A stretch of DNA of 57,729 nt from Acidobacteria bacterium 28-1 (lineage in GTDB: Bacteria; Acidobacteriota; Blastocatellia; Pyrinomonadales; Pyrinomonadaceae), in assembly GCA_002050365.1 (NCBI GenBank), contig MWYZ01000081.1, forward strand, positions 1-57,729, in the 5' to 3' direction. The first letter of the stretch is position 1. Every line of letters starts with the position of its first letter. The notes below the pieces were generated by a model that saw only the letters and a list, made by a program, of their open reading frames with translations, had not been told where the DNA came from and did no database searches. A program made the position numbers and the translations under genes. This document shows, one piece after another, positions 24,887-33,020 of the stretch.

Positions 24887-24900
24887 CATCGCTAAAAACA

Positions 24901-27495
24901 ATGAGATTCGATAGATTTACAATTCGCGGACAGGAAGCCGTACAAGAGGCAATTGGGATTGCCGAAAAAAATCAAAATCAACAAGTGGAACCGGAACATC
25001 TTCTCGTTTCGATGCTTGAGCAGAAAGAAGGAACTTTGCGCCCGATTCTTGGGAAACTCGGCGCGAACGCCAACACTATTTTAACGGACGTGCAGGCGGC
25101 GATTGCTAGATTTCCGAAGGTTTCCGGCGGGCAACAGTATTTCAGTTCGCGCTTCAACACGGTTTTTCAAAACGCGCTGAAACAAGCCGAAACGATGCAG
25201 GATGAATATGTTTCGACCGAGCATCTTTTACTTGTTATTAGTGAGGAAAAAGACGGCGACGCGGGACGCATTCTGCGCTCGAACGGCGTAACGAAGGAAG
25301 ATGTCGAAAAAGTTGTCGCTGAGATGCGCGGCGGTTCGCGGATAACCGACCAGAACGCCGAAGAAAATTTTCAAGCACTAGAGAAATATGCACTTGATTT
25401 GACCGAGCGAGCGAGAAAAGGAAAACTCGACCCGGTGATTGGGCGCGACGACGAAATAAGAAGAACAATCCAAGTTTTATCGCGTCGAACGAAAAACAAT
25501 CCGGTTTTAATCGGTGAGCCGGGCGTTGGGAAAACGGCGATTGTCGAAGGACTTGCACAGAGAATTGTTTCGGGCGATGTGCCGGAAACTTTGAAAAACA
25601 AAAAACTTGTCGGCTTAGATTTGGGTTCGATGCTAGCGGGTGCGAAATATCGCGGCGAGTTTGAAGACCGTCTGAAAGCGGTTCTAAAAGAGATTGAAAA
25701 GAGCGACGGACAAATAATTTTATTTATTGACGAACTACACACGCTCGTCGGCGCGGGCGCGTCAGAAGGCGCGATTGACGCATCGAATATGCTCAAACCG
25801 GCGTTGGCGCGTGGATTATTGCGCTGTGTCGGTGCGACGACGCTCAACGAATTTCAAAAATACATCGAAAAGGACAAGGCTTTGGAGCGGCGTTTTCAGC
25901 AGGTTTATGTCGGTGAACCGAATGTTGAAGATACGATTGCTATCTTGCGCGGGCTGAAAGAAAAATATGAAGTTCATCACGGCGTTCGGATTAAAGATTC
26001 GGCGATTGTGGCGGCGGCAACTTTATCGAATCGTTATATTACAGACCGATTTTTGCCCGACAAAGCGATTGATTTGATTGACGAAGCCGCGTCAAAATTG
26101 CGGATTGAAATTGATTCTTTGCCGCAGGAAATTGATGTTTTGGAGCGTGAGATTCTGCAGCTTGAAATCGAAAAGCAAGCTCTTTCGCGTGAAACCGACG
26201 AAAAATCAAAATCGCGTTTGGGCGATATTGAAAAGCGCATCGCCGATTTGCAGGAAAAAGCTGGAGCGATGAAGGCGAAATGGCAATCGGAGAAAGACGA
26301 AATCGAAAAGATGCGCGGGGCAAAGGAAAAACTCGAAGAAGCTAAATTACAACTTGACCAAGCGAGAAATGCGAGCGATTTAAACCGTGCTGCCGAGTTG
26401 CAATACGGAGAAATTCCGACGCTCGAAAAGCAACTTGCCGACGAGCAAGCGCGGCTTTCGGAATTGCAAACCGACGGCGTAATGCTCAAGGAAGAAGTTG
26501 ACGAAGAAGATGTCGCGGAAGTCGTGGCGAAATGGACGGGCGTTCCCGTATCGAAAATGCTCGAAGGCGAAATGCAGAAACTTGTAACGATGGAAGAAGG
26601 TTTGCGCCGCCGAGTTGTTGGGCAGGACGAAGGTCTGATTGCAGTTGCCAATGCGGTGCGCCGCGCTCGCGCAGGTTTGCAAGACCCGAATCGTCCGGTC
26701 GGTTCGTTTATATTTTTAGGTCCGACTGGCGTTGGTAAAACCGAAACGGCGAAAGCGTTAGCCGAATTTCTGTTTGATGATGAACGCGCGATGGTGCGGC
26801 TCGATATGTCCGAATATATGGAAAAACACGCGGTTGCCAGAATGATTGGCGCGCCGCCCGGATATGTCGGTTACGACGAAGGCGGACAATTGACCGAAGC
26901 CGTGCGCCGTCGTCCGTATTCGGTTGTATTGTTTGATGAAATCGAAAAAGCGCATCCTGATGTATTTAATGTTTTACTGCAAATTCTCGATGATGGACGC
27001 TTAACCGATTCCAAAGGCAGAACGGTTGATTTTAAAAACACAGTGCTAATTATGACCTCGAATTTGGGTTCGCGTGAAATTCAGGCTTCTGCATTGGTTG
27101 ACACGCCGGTGAAAGAAATGGTTTTGGACATTTTACGAAATCACTTTAAGCCCGAATTTTTGAATCGGGTTGACGACATTGTTGTTTTCAAACAACTTGG
27201 AAAAGAACACATTGCGCAGATAATTGACGTTCAACTCGAACGATTGCGTAAAAATCTTGCCGACCGCGGAATTTCAATTGTTCTGGAAGATTCGGCAAAA
27301 GAACTGCTCGTCAAAGAAGGTTACGACCCGACTTTCGGCGCGAGACCGCTTAAACGCGCGATTCAATCGCTGATTCAAAATCCGCTTGCCGTTAAATTAT
27401 TAAACGGCGAAATCGGAACCGGACAAACCGTTCGAGTTTCGGCGGAAAACGAGGCGATGAAATTTAAGCCCGAAACGGCGACGGCGGCGGCGTAA
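24901..27495 (+). CDS. clpB: ATP-dependent disaggregase ClpB
   Basis: Hexameric AAA+ disaggregase of 864 residues that works with DnaK to rescue aggregated proteins. Domains in order: the N-terminal Clp_N double repeat ([17 protein letters not shown]), AAA1 with Walker [15 protein letters not shown], the long coiled-coil M domain (about residues 410-530, rich in Glu, Lys and Leu) that separates ClpB from ClpA/ClpC, AAA2 with Walker [15 protein letters not shown], and the C-terminal D2-small domain ([15 protein letters not shown]). The start at 24901 is preferred; the open frame from 24841 is the palindrome. Hsp20 and GrpE flank it, which fits a stress role. Confidence 0.97.
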   Translation: MRFDRFTIRGQEAVQEAIGIAEKNQNQQVEPEHLLVSMLEQKEGTLRPILGKLGANANTILTDVQAAIARFPKVSGGQQYFSSRFNTVFQNALKQAETMQDEYVSTEHLLLVISEEKDGDAGRILRSNGVTKEDVEKVVAEMRGGSRITDQNAEENFQALEKYALDLTERARKGKLDPVIGRDDEIRRTIQVLSRRTKNNPVLIGEPGVGKTAIVEGLAQRIVSGDVPETLKNKKLVGLDLGSMLAGAKYRGEFEDRLKAVLKEIEKSDGQIILFIDELHTLVGAGASEGAIDASNMLKPALARGLLRCVGATTLNEFQKYIEKDKALERRFQQVYVGEPNVEDTIAILRGLKEKYEVHHGVRIKDSAIVAAATLSNRYITDRFLPDKAIDLIDEAASKLRIEIDSLPQEIDVLEREILQLEIEKQALSRETDEKSKSRLGDIEKRIADLQEKAGAMKAKWQSEKDEIEKMRGAKEKLEEAKLQLDQARNASDLNRAAELQYGEIPTLEKQLADEQARLSELQTDGVMLKEEVDEEDVAEVVAKWTGVPVSKMLEGEMQKLVTMEEGLRRRVVGQDEGLIAVANAVRRARAGLQDPNRPVGSFIFLGPTGVGKTETAKALAEFLFDDERAMVRLDMSEYMEKHAVARMIGAPPGYVGYDEGGQLTEAVRRRPYSVVLFDEIEKAHPDVFNVLLQILDDGRLTDSKGRTVDFKNTVLIMTSNLGSREIQASALVDTPVKEMVLDILRNHFKPEFLNRVDDIVVFKQLGKEHIAQIIDVQLERLRKNLADRGISIVLEDSAKELLVKEGYDPTFGARPLKRAIQSLIQNPLAVKLLNGEIGTGQTVRVSAENEAMKFKPETATAAA

Positions 27496-27500
27496 TATTT

Positions 27501-27572
27501 TAGCCACGAGCAAACACGAAAATTCAGGAAATTAAAACAAGAATATTTTTCGTGCCTGTTTGTTCGTGGCTA
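27501..27572. repeat. TAGCCACGA hairpin after clpB
   Basis: Arms TAGCCACGAGCAAACACG (27501-27518) and CGTGCCTGTTTGTTCGTGGCTA (27551-27572) pair with small mismatches across an AT-rich loop. Likely terminates clpB. Same family as 1052-1139 and 55411-55488. Confidence 0.75.
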
Positions 27573-27637
27573 AATTTTCCTTGTGATAAATGGTTTGTTA
27601 AACTAGATGCTTTAGAAGACGAGCATTTATCAAATTT

Positions 27638-28336
27638 ATGAGTTGGTTTAATAAAAAAAAGATGGATAACGAACAAGATTTTAACGACGAAGAAATGATT
27701 GACGGTGTAGTGGAAGAAGTTTTTGCGAACGACAAACGCCGTTTTAATAAAGAAGGTGAACGAGTAAAAGTTAATGTTAAAGACAATGAAACGGTCGAGA
27801 AGGTAAAATCGCCCGAGGTTGTCAAATTGGAAAAAGAATTAACAGACGAGCGCACTAGACGCGAATCAGCCGAAGCAAAACTCGTCGGCGTGCAGGCAAA
27901 ATTCGACGAGATAAAAACGCAGATGGAACGCGAAACTGCCGAGATGCGCCAGCGTTTGATGAAAACTCTGGAAGACCGCGCCAAGCAAGGACAGTTTAAT
28001 TTTTTGACGACGCTGCTGCCGGTTCTGGACAACCTGAATTTGGCGATTAGCGCGAGCGAAAAGGATTCTTCTTTTGAGCATTTGCTTGAAGGCGTGAAAG
28101 GCACGGCGCGTTCGTTTGAGCAAGCATTGATGAATGTCGGCGTGGAAGCTGTTCCTTCAATTGGCGCGGAGTTTAACCCCGAACTGCACGAAGCGATTGA
28201 TATGGTTGAAACTAAGGCGGATGATGATGGACGCATTACGGCTGAATACTCTCGCGGTTACAAGTTCGGCGATAAATTGCTTCGTCCAGCGCGTGTCCAG
28301 GTCGGCAAAGCATTGGCACAGACGGCGGGCGAATAA
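27638..28336 (+). CDS. grpE: Nucleotide exchange factor GrpE
   Basis: Co-chaperone that releases ADP from DnaK. The 232-residue protein has a charged, disordered N-terminus (1-65), a long coiled coil (about 65-125) and the beta-wing domain with LLPVLDNLNLAI, SFEHLLEGVKGTARSF and the signature GAEFNPELHEAIDMVE. ATG at 27638; a second Met (27662) is also possible. It is longer than average for GrpE because of the acidic N-terminus. dnaK and dnaJ are not in the window. Confidence 0.94.
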   Translation: MSWFNKKKMDNEQDFNDEEMIDGVVEEVFANDKRRFNKEGERVKVNVKDNETVEKVKSPEVVKLEKELTDERTRRESAEAKLVGVQAKFDEIKTQMERETAEMRQRLMKTLEDRAKQGQFNFLTTLLPVLDNLNLAISASEKDSSFEHLLEGVKGTARSFEQALMNVGVEAVPSIGAEFNPELHEAIDMVETKADDDGRITAEYSRGYKFGDKLLRPARVQVGKALAQTAGE

Positions 28337-28339
28337 TTT

Positions 28340-28951
28340 ATGGGACTTGCCAAACTAAAAGTCGAAAGGCTTTCTACGCCTGAAGATTATTTAACTTTCG
28401 AGCGCGAAGCCGACACGCGCCACGAATTTCTCGACGGCGAGATTTACGCGATGGCTGGCGAGAGTCTCCTGCACAGCCGAATTTGTATGAATTTGGCGCG
28501 TGAAGTTGGGAACTCTCTGAAAGGCAAACGATGCGAACCGCTTTCGCCGAATATGAAAGTCCGCACATCGAGCGCGAGTCTTTTCGCTTACCCGGATTTG
28601 ACGATTGTCTGCGGCGAACCGCTTTTTCACGACCGAAAAAAAGACGTTCTCACGAATCCGCAGGTTATCTTTGAAGTTCTCTCGCCTTCGACCGCCGAAT
28701 ACGACCGTACGACGAAGTTTCAAAAATGTCGAATCGGCAACGAAACTTTGACCGATTACATTCTCGTTTCGCAGGACAAACCTTTTATCGAACATTTTTT
28801 CAAACAGACAGACGACAAATGGCTGTATCAAAGTTACGGCGCGATAGACGATTTTTTGAAAATCGAAACGATAGATTGTGAATTGAATTTAAGCGAGATT
28901 TACGACCGCGTTGAATTAACATTTGAAACGGAAGAATTTGAAGAAGGCTGA
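28340..28951 (+). CDS. Uma2 family (DUF820) PD-(D/E)XK nuclease-like protein, copy B
   Basis: A 203-residue Uma2 protein: LSTPEDYLTFEREADTRHEFLDGEIYAMAG, then LFAYPDLTIVCGEP (active-site Asp), QVIFEVLSPSTAEYDRTTKF (E-x-L of the core, followed by the family-typical SPST) and TDYILVSQDKP. It starts three bases after the grpE stop, so it is probably co-translated with it, though a functional link to GrpE is doubtful. It is of a different subgroup from copy A at 8397-8978, which lacks the SPST block. Confidence 0.87.
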   Translation: MGLAKLKVERLSTPEDYLTFEREADTRHEFLDGEIYAMAGESLLHSRICMNLAREVGNSLKGKRCEPLSPNMKVRTSSASLFAYPDLTIVCGEPLFHDRKKDVLTNPQVIFEVLSPSTAEYDRTTKFQKCRIGNETLTDYILVSQDKPFIEHFFKQTDDKWLYQSYGAIDDFLKIETIDCELNLSEIYDRVELTFETEEFEEG

Positions 28952-29038
28952 AATAAATCCATAATTGTTAAATGCGGAAGATTTGCCGATTTAGAATAAA
29001 TCCAACCTATAATTTATAACTAACAACCAATAAAGATA

Positions 29039-29842
29039 ATGTATCCAGAACTTTTCCGCATCGGCAGTTTCCCCATCAATACTTACGGCGTTCTTCTCGC
29101 CCTCGGGTTACTGCTCGCTTTATTTGTCGCCTCAAGATTAGCCGTCCGCGATGGTTTGCCGCGCGAACGGATTTACGATTTGGGCTTGTGGACGATTATC
29201 GGCGGACTTATCGGCTCGAAGATTTTAATGCTATTCACCGAAGAGGGAGTTAATTTTTTCTCGCTTGATTTCTTGCGCTCCGGCGGAGTTTTTTACGGCG
29301 GATTTCTCGGCGGATTTTTCGCGCTCGTTTTTCTAATTCGCTATTACAAACTTCCGTTTTGGAAAGTCGCCGATGCTTTCGCGCCCGGCGTTGCTTTGGG
29401 GCAATTTTTCGGCCGGCAAGGTTGCTTTTCGGCAGGCTGTTGCTGGGGCAAGCCGACGGATTTATTTTGGGGCGTGCATTTTACCGAACTCGGACACGAA
29501 AACACGGGCGTTCCGATTGTTGACGCGGCGGGCGGCGCGCTGCATCTTCACCCGACGCAGCTGTATGAATCTTTTGCAATGCTCATCGTTTTCGCCGTAT
29601 TATTTTATCTTCACCGGCACAAACGCTTCGACGGACAAATTCTCATCGGCTATATGATTCTTTACTCGATTATACGTTTTACGATTGAGTTTTTCCGAGA
29701 CGATCCGCGCGGCGATTTGTTTGGACTGACGACTTTAAGCGGTCTTTCGACTTCGCAAATCATTAGTTTAATTGTCGCCGTCGGCGCAGTTTGTTTTATG
29801 ATTTACCGTCTGACAAAAGTCCAAATTCTAAAGTCAATATGA
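29039..29842 (+). CDS. lgt: Prolipoprotein diacylglyceryl transferase Lgt
   Basis: Transfers diacylglycerol from phosphatidylglycerol to the lipobox cysteine of prolipoproteins in the inner membrane. The 267-residue protein has about seven membrane segments, the N-terminal NTYGVLLALGLLLAL block, SGGVFYGGFLGG, the signature GRQGCFSAGCCWGKPT (in place of the proteobacterial GRxGNFxNGE) and HPTQLYES. The stop overlaps the rluD start as ATGA, as in many bacteria where lgt and rluD-like genes are coupled. Confidence 0.94.
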   Translation: MYPELFRIGSFPINTYGVLLALGLLLALFVASRLAVRDGLPRERIYDLGLWTIIGGLIGSKILMLFTEEGVNFFSLDFLRSGGVFYGGFLGGFFALVFLIRYYKLPFWKVADAFAPGVALGQFFGRQGCFSAGCCWGKPTDLFWGVHFTELGHENTGVPIVDAAGGALHLHPTQLYESFAMLIVFAVLFYLHRHKRFDGQILIGYMILYSIIRFTIEFFRDDPRGDLFGLTTLSGLSTSQIISLIVAVGAVCFMIYRLTKVQILKSI

Positions 29843-30849
29843 ATAATATTGAATTTCAAGATGTTGGAGAAAATTCATCCTTCATCCTTCATCCTTCATC
29901 GGTTGATTTAGGCAAACGCTTGGACGCTTTTTTGGTCGAGAAAATTGAAAGCTGGAGTCGTTCGCGTCTGCAGCGGCTGATTGACGACGGCGATGTTTCT
30001 GTTAATCAAACGCAAGCAAAATCTTCTTATAAACTCCGCGCCGATGATGTCATCGAAATCGAGTTAACCGAACTTCCCGCCGAAATTTTTGAACCCGAAG
30101 ACATTCCGCTCGAGATAATTTACGAAGACAAATCGCTTGCTGTCATCAACAAACCATCAGGAATGGTTGTGCATCCGGGCGCGGGCATTTCAAGCGGAAC
30201 GCTCGCCAACGCGATTGCACACAGGTTTAAGATTCAAGATTTAGGATTCAAGATTGAAGACAATTTAGATGAAAAATCCAAAATTCAAAATCTAAAATCC
30301 AAAATCGGAATCGTTCATCGGCTCGACAAAGATACGTCGGGTTTGATTGTTGTGGCGAAGACGGAAGAAATCCACGAGCATTTGAGCGAACAGTTTCGCA
30401 ACCGTGAAGTTTTTAAAAGCTACGTCGCGCTGGTTCACGGTGCGGTTGCGGAAAAGGCTGGAACGATTGATGCGCCGATTGCCCGCGAAAAACATAATCG
30501 AACGAAAATGGCAATCAGAAGGCACGGACGGAACGCGCTGTCTTTGTGGAAAGTGCGGAAAATATTCGAGAAATTTACGCTGCTCAACGTCGAGATTAAA
30601 ACCGGCAGAACGCACCAGATTCGCGTTCATCTAATGTCAATCAATCATCCGGTTGTCGGCGACGAAACTTACAACAGCGGGCGCGATAAAACTGTCAAAG
30701 ACATAAAAATCCGCCAAGCTATCGTAGAGTTAAACCGCTTTTTTCTTCACGCCGAACGCTTGAGTTTTACGCATCCGCAAACTTTGGAGCGAATGGAATT
30801 TTACGCGCCACTGCCGGAGGAGTTGAAAAATTTGCTTGAGATAATTTAA
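29839..30849 (+). CDS. rluD: RluA/RluD-family 23S rRNA pseudouridine synthase
   Basis: Probably makes pseudouridines in helix 69 of 23S rRNA. The 336-residue protein starts at the ATGA overlap with lgt. It has an S4 domain (GKRLDAFLVEKIESWSR), the RluA-type domain with PSGMVVHPGAG, the catalytic block GIVHRLDKDTSGLIVVAK, and ALVHG and GRTHQIRVHL near the end. Two stretches are encoded by 7-bp repeats: residues about 10-22 (ENSSFILHPSSV) and the insertion between NAIAHR and GIVHRLDK (about 131-156), where GATTCAAGATTTA/AATCTAAAATCC inverted repeats appear. Both sit outside the known catalytic motifs, so the enzyme is probably active. RluD is inferred; RluA/RluC relatives cannot be excluded. 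Confidence 0.85.
   Translation: MNNIEFQDVGENSSFILHPSSVDLGKRLDAFLVEKIESWSRSRLQRLIDDGDVSVNQTQAKSSYKLRADDVIEIELTELPAEIFEPEDIPLEIIYEDKSLAVINKPSGMVVHPGAGISSGTLANAIAHRFKIQDLGFKIEDNLDEKSKIQNLKSKIGIVHRLDKDTSGLIVVAKTEEIHEHLSEQFRNREVFKSYVALVHGAVAEKAGTIDAPIAREKHNRTKMAIRRHGRNALSLWKVRKIFEKFTLLNVEIKTGRTHQIRVHLMSINHPVVGDETYNSGRDKTVKDIKIRQAIVELNRFFLHAERLSFTHPQTLERMEFYAPLPEELKNLLEII
29870..29904. repeat. 7-bp TTCATCC direct repeats inside rluD
   Basis: TTCATCC repeated four times with minimal drift, in frame, coding the ENSSFILHPSS segment at the RluD N-terminus. Same heptamer as the inverted pair at 4646-4703. Confidence 0.8.
30222..30308. repeat. 7-bp GGATTTA/AAAATCC inverted repeats inside rluD
   Basis: Left arm (AGGTTTAAGATTCAAGATT) and right arm (AAATCCAAAATTCAAAATC) are inverted copies of the GGATTTT heptamer family. 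They form an in-frame, hairpin-capable insertion in the rluD coding sequence. Confidence 0.7.
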
Positions 30850-30852
30850 CTG

Positions 30853-30906
30853 TGGAACGCCAGCATCTTGCTGGCAAAATTTTGCCGTCAAGATGACGGC
30901 GTTCCA
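30853..30906. repeat. REP-like doublet with co-varying stems
   Basis: Two inverted copies of TGGAACGC + stem + ATCTT + stem. The left copy has stem GCCAGC/GCTGGC, the right copy GCCGTC/GACGGC on the opposite strand. The flanks and loop are conserved while the stems change in pairs. The right copy encodes the last residues (GTPSS) of the SRPBCC protein. Confidence 0.75.
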
Positions 30907-31376
30907 TTTAAAAACTTTCGCCAATCGTCGCTTTCGGCAATCGTTTTTATAATCTGATTTCTTTCAGCCAACATCTTCCGCATATATTTTTCCAAAAATA
31001 AAGCATCGGCAAATTTCCCCAATATTCCAATCGGCGGGTCGTAATCAAAAACGTCTTTCATTAAAGTTTGTTCGCCGCTTTGTTCAAAGAAATGGTCGTG
31101 GTCGAATCGTGCGAATGCGCCTTTGACCATCGAATCGCGGAAATGTTTCGGACGTTCAAACGCAGTTATTTTTGAAGTTAATTTTTGCTTGATGCCGAAA
31201 TGCGTCGCTTCCCAAGTTACGCTTTCGCCCATTCCAATCAAGCCTTTCGTTACGCCGCCAATCGCTTTTTCCTTGTGCTTTGACATCGTCGCTTCATGTA
31301 AATCAATGCACCGCGCCAAATCGAACACTCTATCAACGGGCGCGTTAACCGTTAATTCAATTTTAATAATTGACAT
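30888..31376 (-). CDS. SRPBCC (START-like) domain protein
   Basis: A 162-residue ligand-binding or coenzyme-Q-binding-type START fold. It begins IIKIELTVNAPVDRVFDLARCIDLHEAT and has the later FDYDPPIGILGKFADALFLEKYMRKML block, typical of SRPBCC proteins once annotated as cell-division inhibitors or cyclase/dehydrases. The helix at the end (RNQIIKTIAE) closes the cavity. ATG at 31376 is used; the upstream TTG at 31385 is less likely. The ligand is unknown. The C-terminus (GTPSS) is read from a REP-like repeat. Confidence 0.75.
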   Translation of the reverse strand: MSIIKIELTVNAPVDRVFDLARCIDLHEATMSKHKEKAIGGVTKGLIGMGESVTWEATHFGIKQKLTSKITAFERPKHFRDSMVKGAFARFDHDHFFEQSGEQTLMKDVFDYDPPIGILGKFADALFLEKYMRKMLAERNQIIKTIAESDDWRKFLNGTPSS

Positions 31377-31465
31377 AAAATTCAAAACTTTTTGATTGTA
31401 AATCGTAATTCGTTACTTCATAATTCGATAGGTTTTTGTTTTCAAACTTAATTCAGCCCTTTTCC

Positions 31466-32098
31466 ATGCAAATGTCAGAAAAAAAATCCGTCGGCAAATT
31501 TCACATCTTTTTGCTTGTCAGCTTGTTTTTGATTCTCGTCTGGTCGGCGATAAAACCGCACGATTATTTTACGTGGTTTCTGGAAGTTTTGCCCGCGCTG
31601 CTTGCCGTCGGTATTTTCGCGTTTTTTTACAAACGATTTCGTTTCACCAACCTCGTTTATTTTATCGTCTGGTTTCACTGCATAATTTTAATTGTCGGTG
31701 GAAAATATACTTATGCGGAAATGCCTTTGTTCGATTATTTCAAGGAAGTATTCGGTTGGACACGGAATAACTATGATAAAGTCGGACACTTTATGCAGGG
31801 ATTTTCGCCCGCGCTCATTGCACGTGAAGTTTTCATTCGTCAAAATATCATCAACGGCAAATGGTGGACTTTATTCTTAGCGGTCGCTGTTCCGCTTGCG
31901 TTTTCGGCTTTTTACGAATTCGTCGAATGGTGGGTCGCAGTAGCGACGGGTGATTCGGCGGAAGCGTTTTTGGGGACGCAAGGTTATGTTTGGGATACGC
32001 AGACCGATATGTTTATGTGTCTTACGGGTTCGATTCTTTCCTTAATTATTTTCAGCCGCTTGCAAGATAGACAGATTATAGAGATGGAGAAAAATTAA
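31466..32098 (+). CDS. DUF2238 (YjdF-type) membrane protein
   Basis: A 210-residue inner-membrane protein with about six membrane segments. The family motifs are clear: LVWSAIKPHDYFTWFLE, GGKYTYAEMPLF, NYDKVGHFMQGFSPALIARE, SAFYEFVEWWVA, FLGTQGYVWDTQTDMFM, and the end LQDRQI. Function unknown. The next gene (VIT/CCC1) starts one base past this gene's stop, so the two are coupled. Confidence 0.9.
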   Translation: MQMSEKKSVGKFHIFLLVSLFLILVWSAIKPHDYFTWFLEVLPALLAVGIFAFFYKRFRFTNLVYFIVWFHCIILIVGGKYTYAEMPLFDYFKEVFGWTRNNYDKVGHFMQGFSPALIAREVFIRQNIINGKWWTLFLAVAVPLAFSAFYEFVEWWVAVATGDSAEAFLGTQGYVWDTQTDMFMCLTGSILSLIIFSRLQDRQIIEMEKN

Positions 32099-32099
32099 A

Positions 32100-32798
32100 A
32101 TGCCGCAAACGCCGCATGTGGAAAAACATTTTACATCGGGCGAAATCGTGCGCGATGTGGTTATCGGAATGGCGGACGGTTTGACCGTTCCGTTTGCGCT
32201 CGCTGCGGGACTTTCGGGCGCGGTTTCTTCGACTTCGATAATTGTCACGGCGGGCTTTGCTGAAATCGTCGCCGGTTCGATTGCGATGGGCTTGGGCGGT
32301 TATCTGGCGGGAAAATCCGATGTTGAGCATTACGACAGCGAATACGAGCGCGAATTGTATGAAATTGATCAGATGCTCGAACACGAAAAGGACGAAGTAG
32401 TGGAAATTCTCGAAAATTACGGTTTGACGCACGCGGAAAGCACGCCGATTGTCGAATCGCTCGCTGCGCGTCCGAAAGATTTTGCCGATTTTATGATGCG
32501 GTTTGAATTGGGTTTGGAAAAGCCGAACCCGAAACGCGCTCTGCAAAGCGGCGGAACTATCGGCGGCGCGTATATTTTCGGCGGCTTGATTCCGCTTTTG
32601 CCCTATATTTTATTTGACGAGATACACACGGCGTTGCTCTGGTCGGTTGTCATAACGGTTATTGCGCTGTTTGTATTCGGTTATATCAAAGGAACTTTCA
32701 CGGGAACGAAGCCGCTGAAAAGTGCGATTCAGACGTGCTTGATTGGCAGTGTGGCTGCCGCCACAGCATTTTTGGTGGCGCGTTGGATTAGCGAATAA
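32100..32798 (+). CDS. VIT1/CCC1 family iron/manganese transporter
   Basis: A 232-residue membrane transporter. The N-terminal VIGMADGLTVPFALAAGLSGA and the second helix GFAEIVAGSIAMGLGGYLAGKS, with its downstream acidic hinge (YERELYEIDQMLEHEKDEVVE), are signature features of CCC1/VIT proteins. They move Fe(II) or Mn(II), usually out of the cytosol. The C-terminal half has three more membrane segments. It is coupled to the DUF2238 gene, which suggests both work in the same membrane process. Confidence 0.9.
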   Translation: MPQTPHVEKHFTSGEIVRDVVIGMADGLTVPFALAAGLSGAVSSTSIIVTAGFAEIVAGSIAMGLGGYLAGKSDVEHYDSEYERELYEIDQMLEHEKDEVVEILENYGLTHAESTPIVESLAARPKDFADFMMRFELGLEKPNPKRALQSGGTIGGAYIFGGLIPLLPYILFDEIHTALLWSVVITVIALFVFGYIKGTFTGTKPLKSAIQTCLIGSVAAATAFLVARWISE

Positions 32799-32957
32799 TT
32801 AGAGTTTGTGCGGTCGGTCAAGATTCGCCTGTGAACAATAAATGTGAACAATAAAAATTTGTTGTTGACGGAAAATCTGCGTCCTTAAAGTAGAAAGCGG
32901 TTTTGGAGTTAAATAATCGTTTTGTTTTTCGCTTCTGTTTTCTAATCAAACATTTTC

Positions 32958-32986
32958 TTGTATTCTATTGACAGTTATTTTATACA
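32958..32986 (+). promoter_or_regulatory. Possible sigma-70 promoter of the E2 acyltransferase gene
   Basis: TTGTAT (32958-32963), 17-bp spacer, TATACA (32981-32986), 34 bases before the ATG. The -35 box is weak. The rest of the 222-base gap holds only AT-rich DNA. Confidence 0.35.
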
Positions 32987-33020
32987 TTTTTTCAATCGTT
33001 ATTTAAGACACGGAGATTTT

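Noticed and set aside
26034..26651. Long Ser-rich open frame antisense to clpB, and similar ones elsewhere
   Set aside because: Shadow of the coding strand's codon bias; composition and lack of start signals match no real protein.
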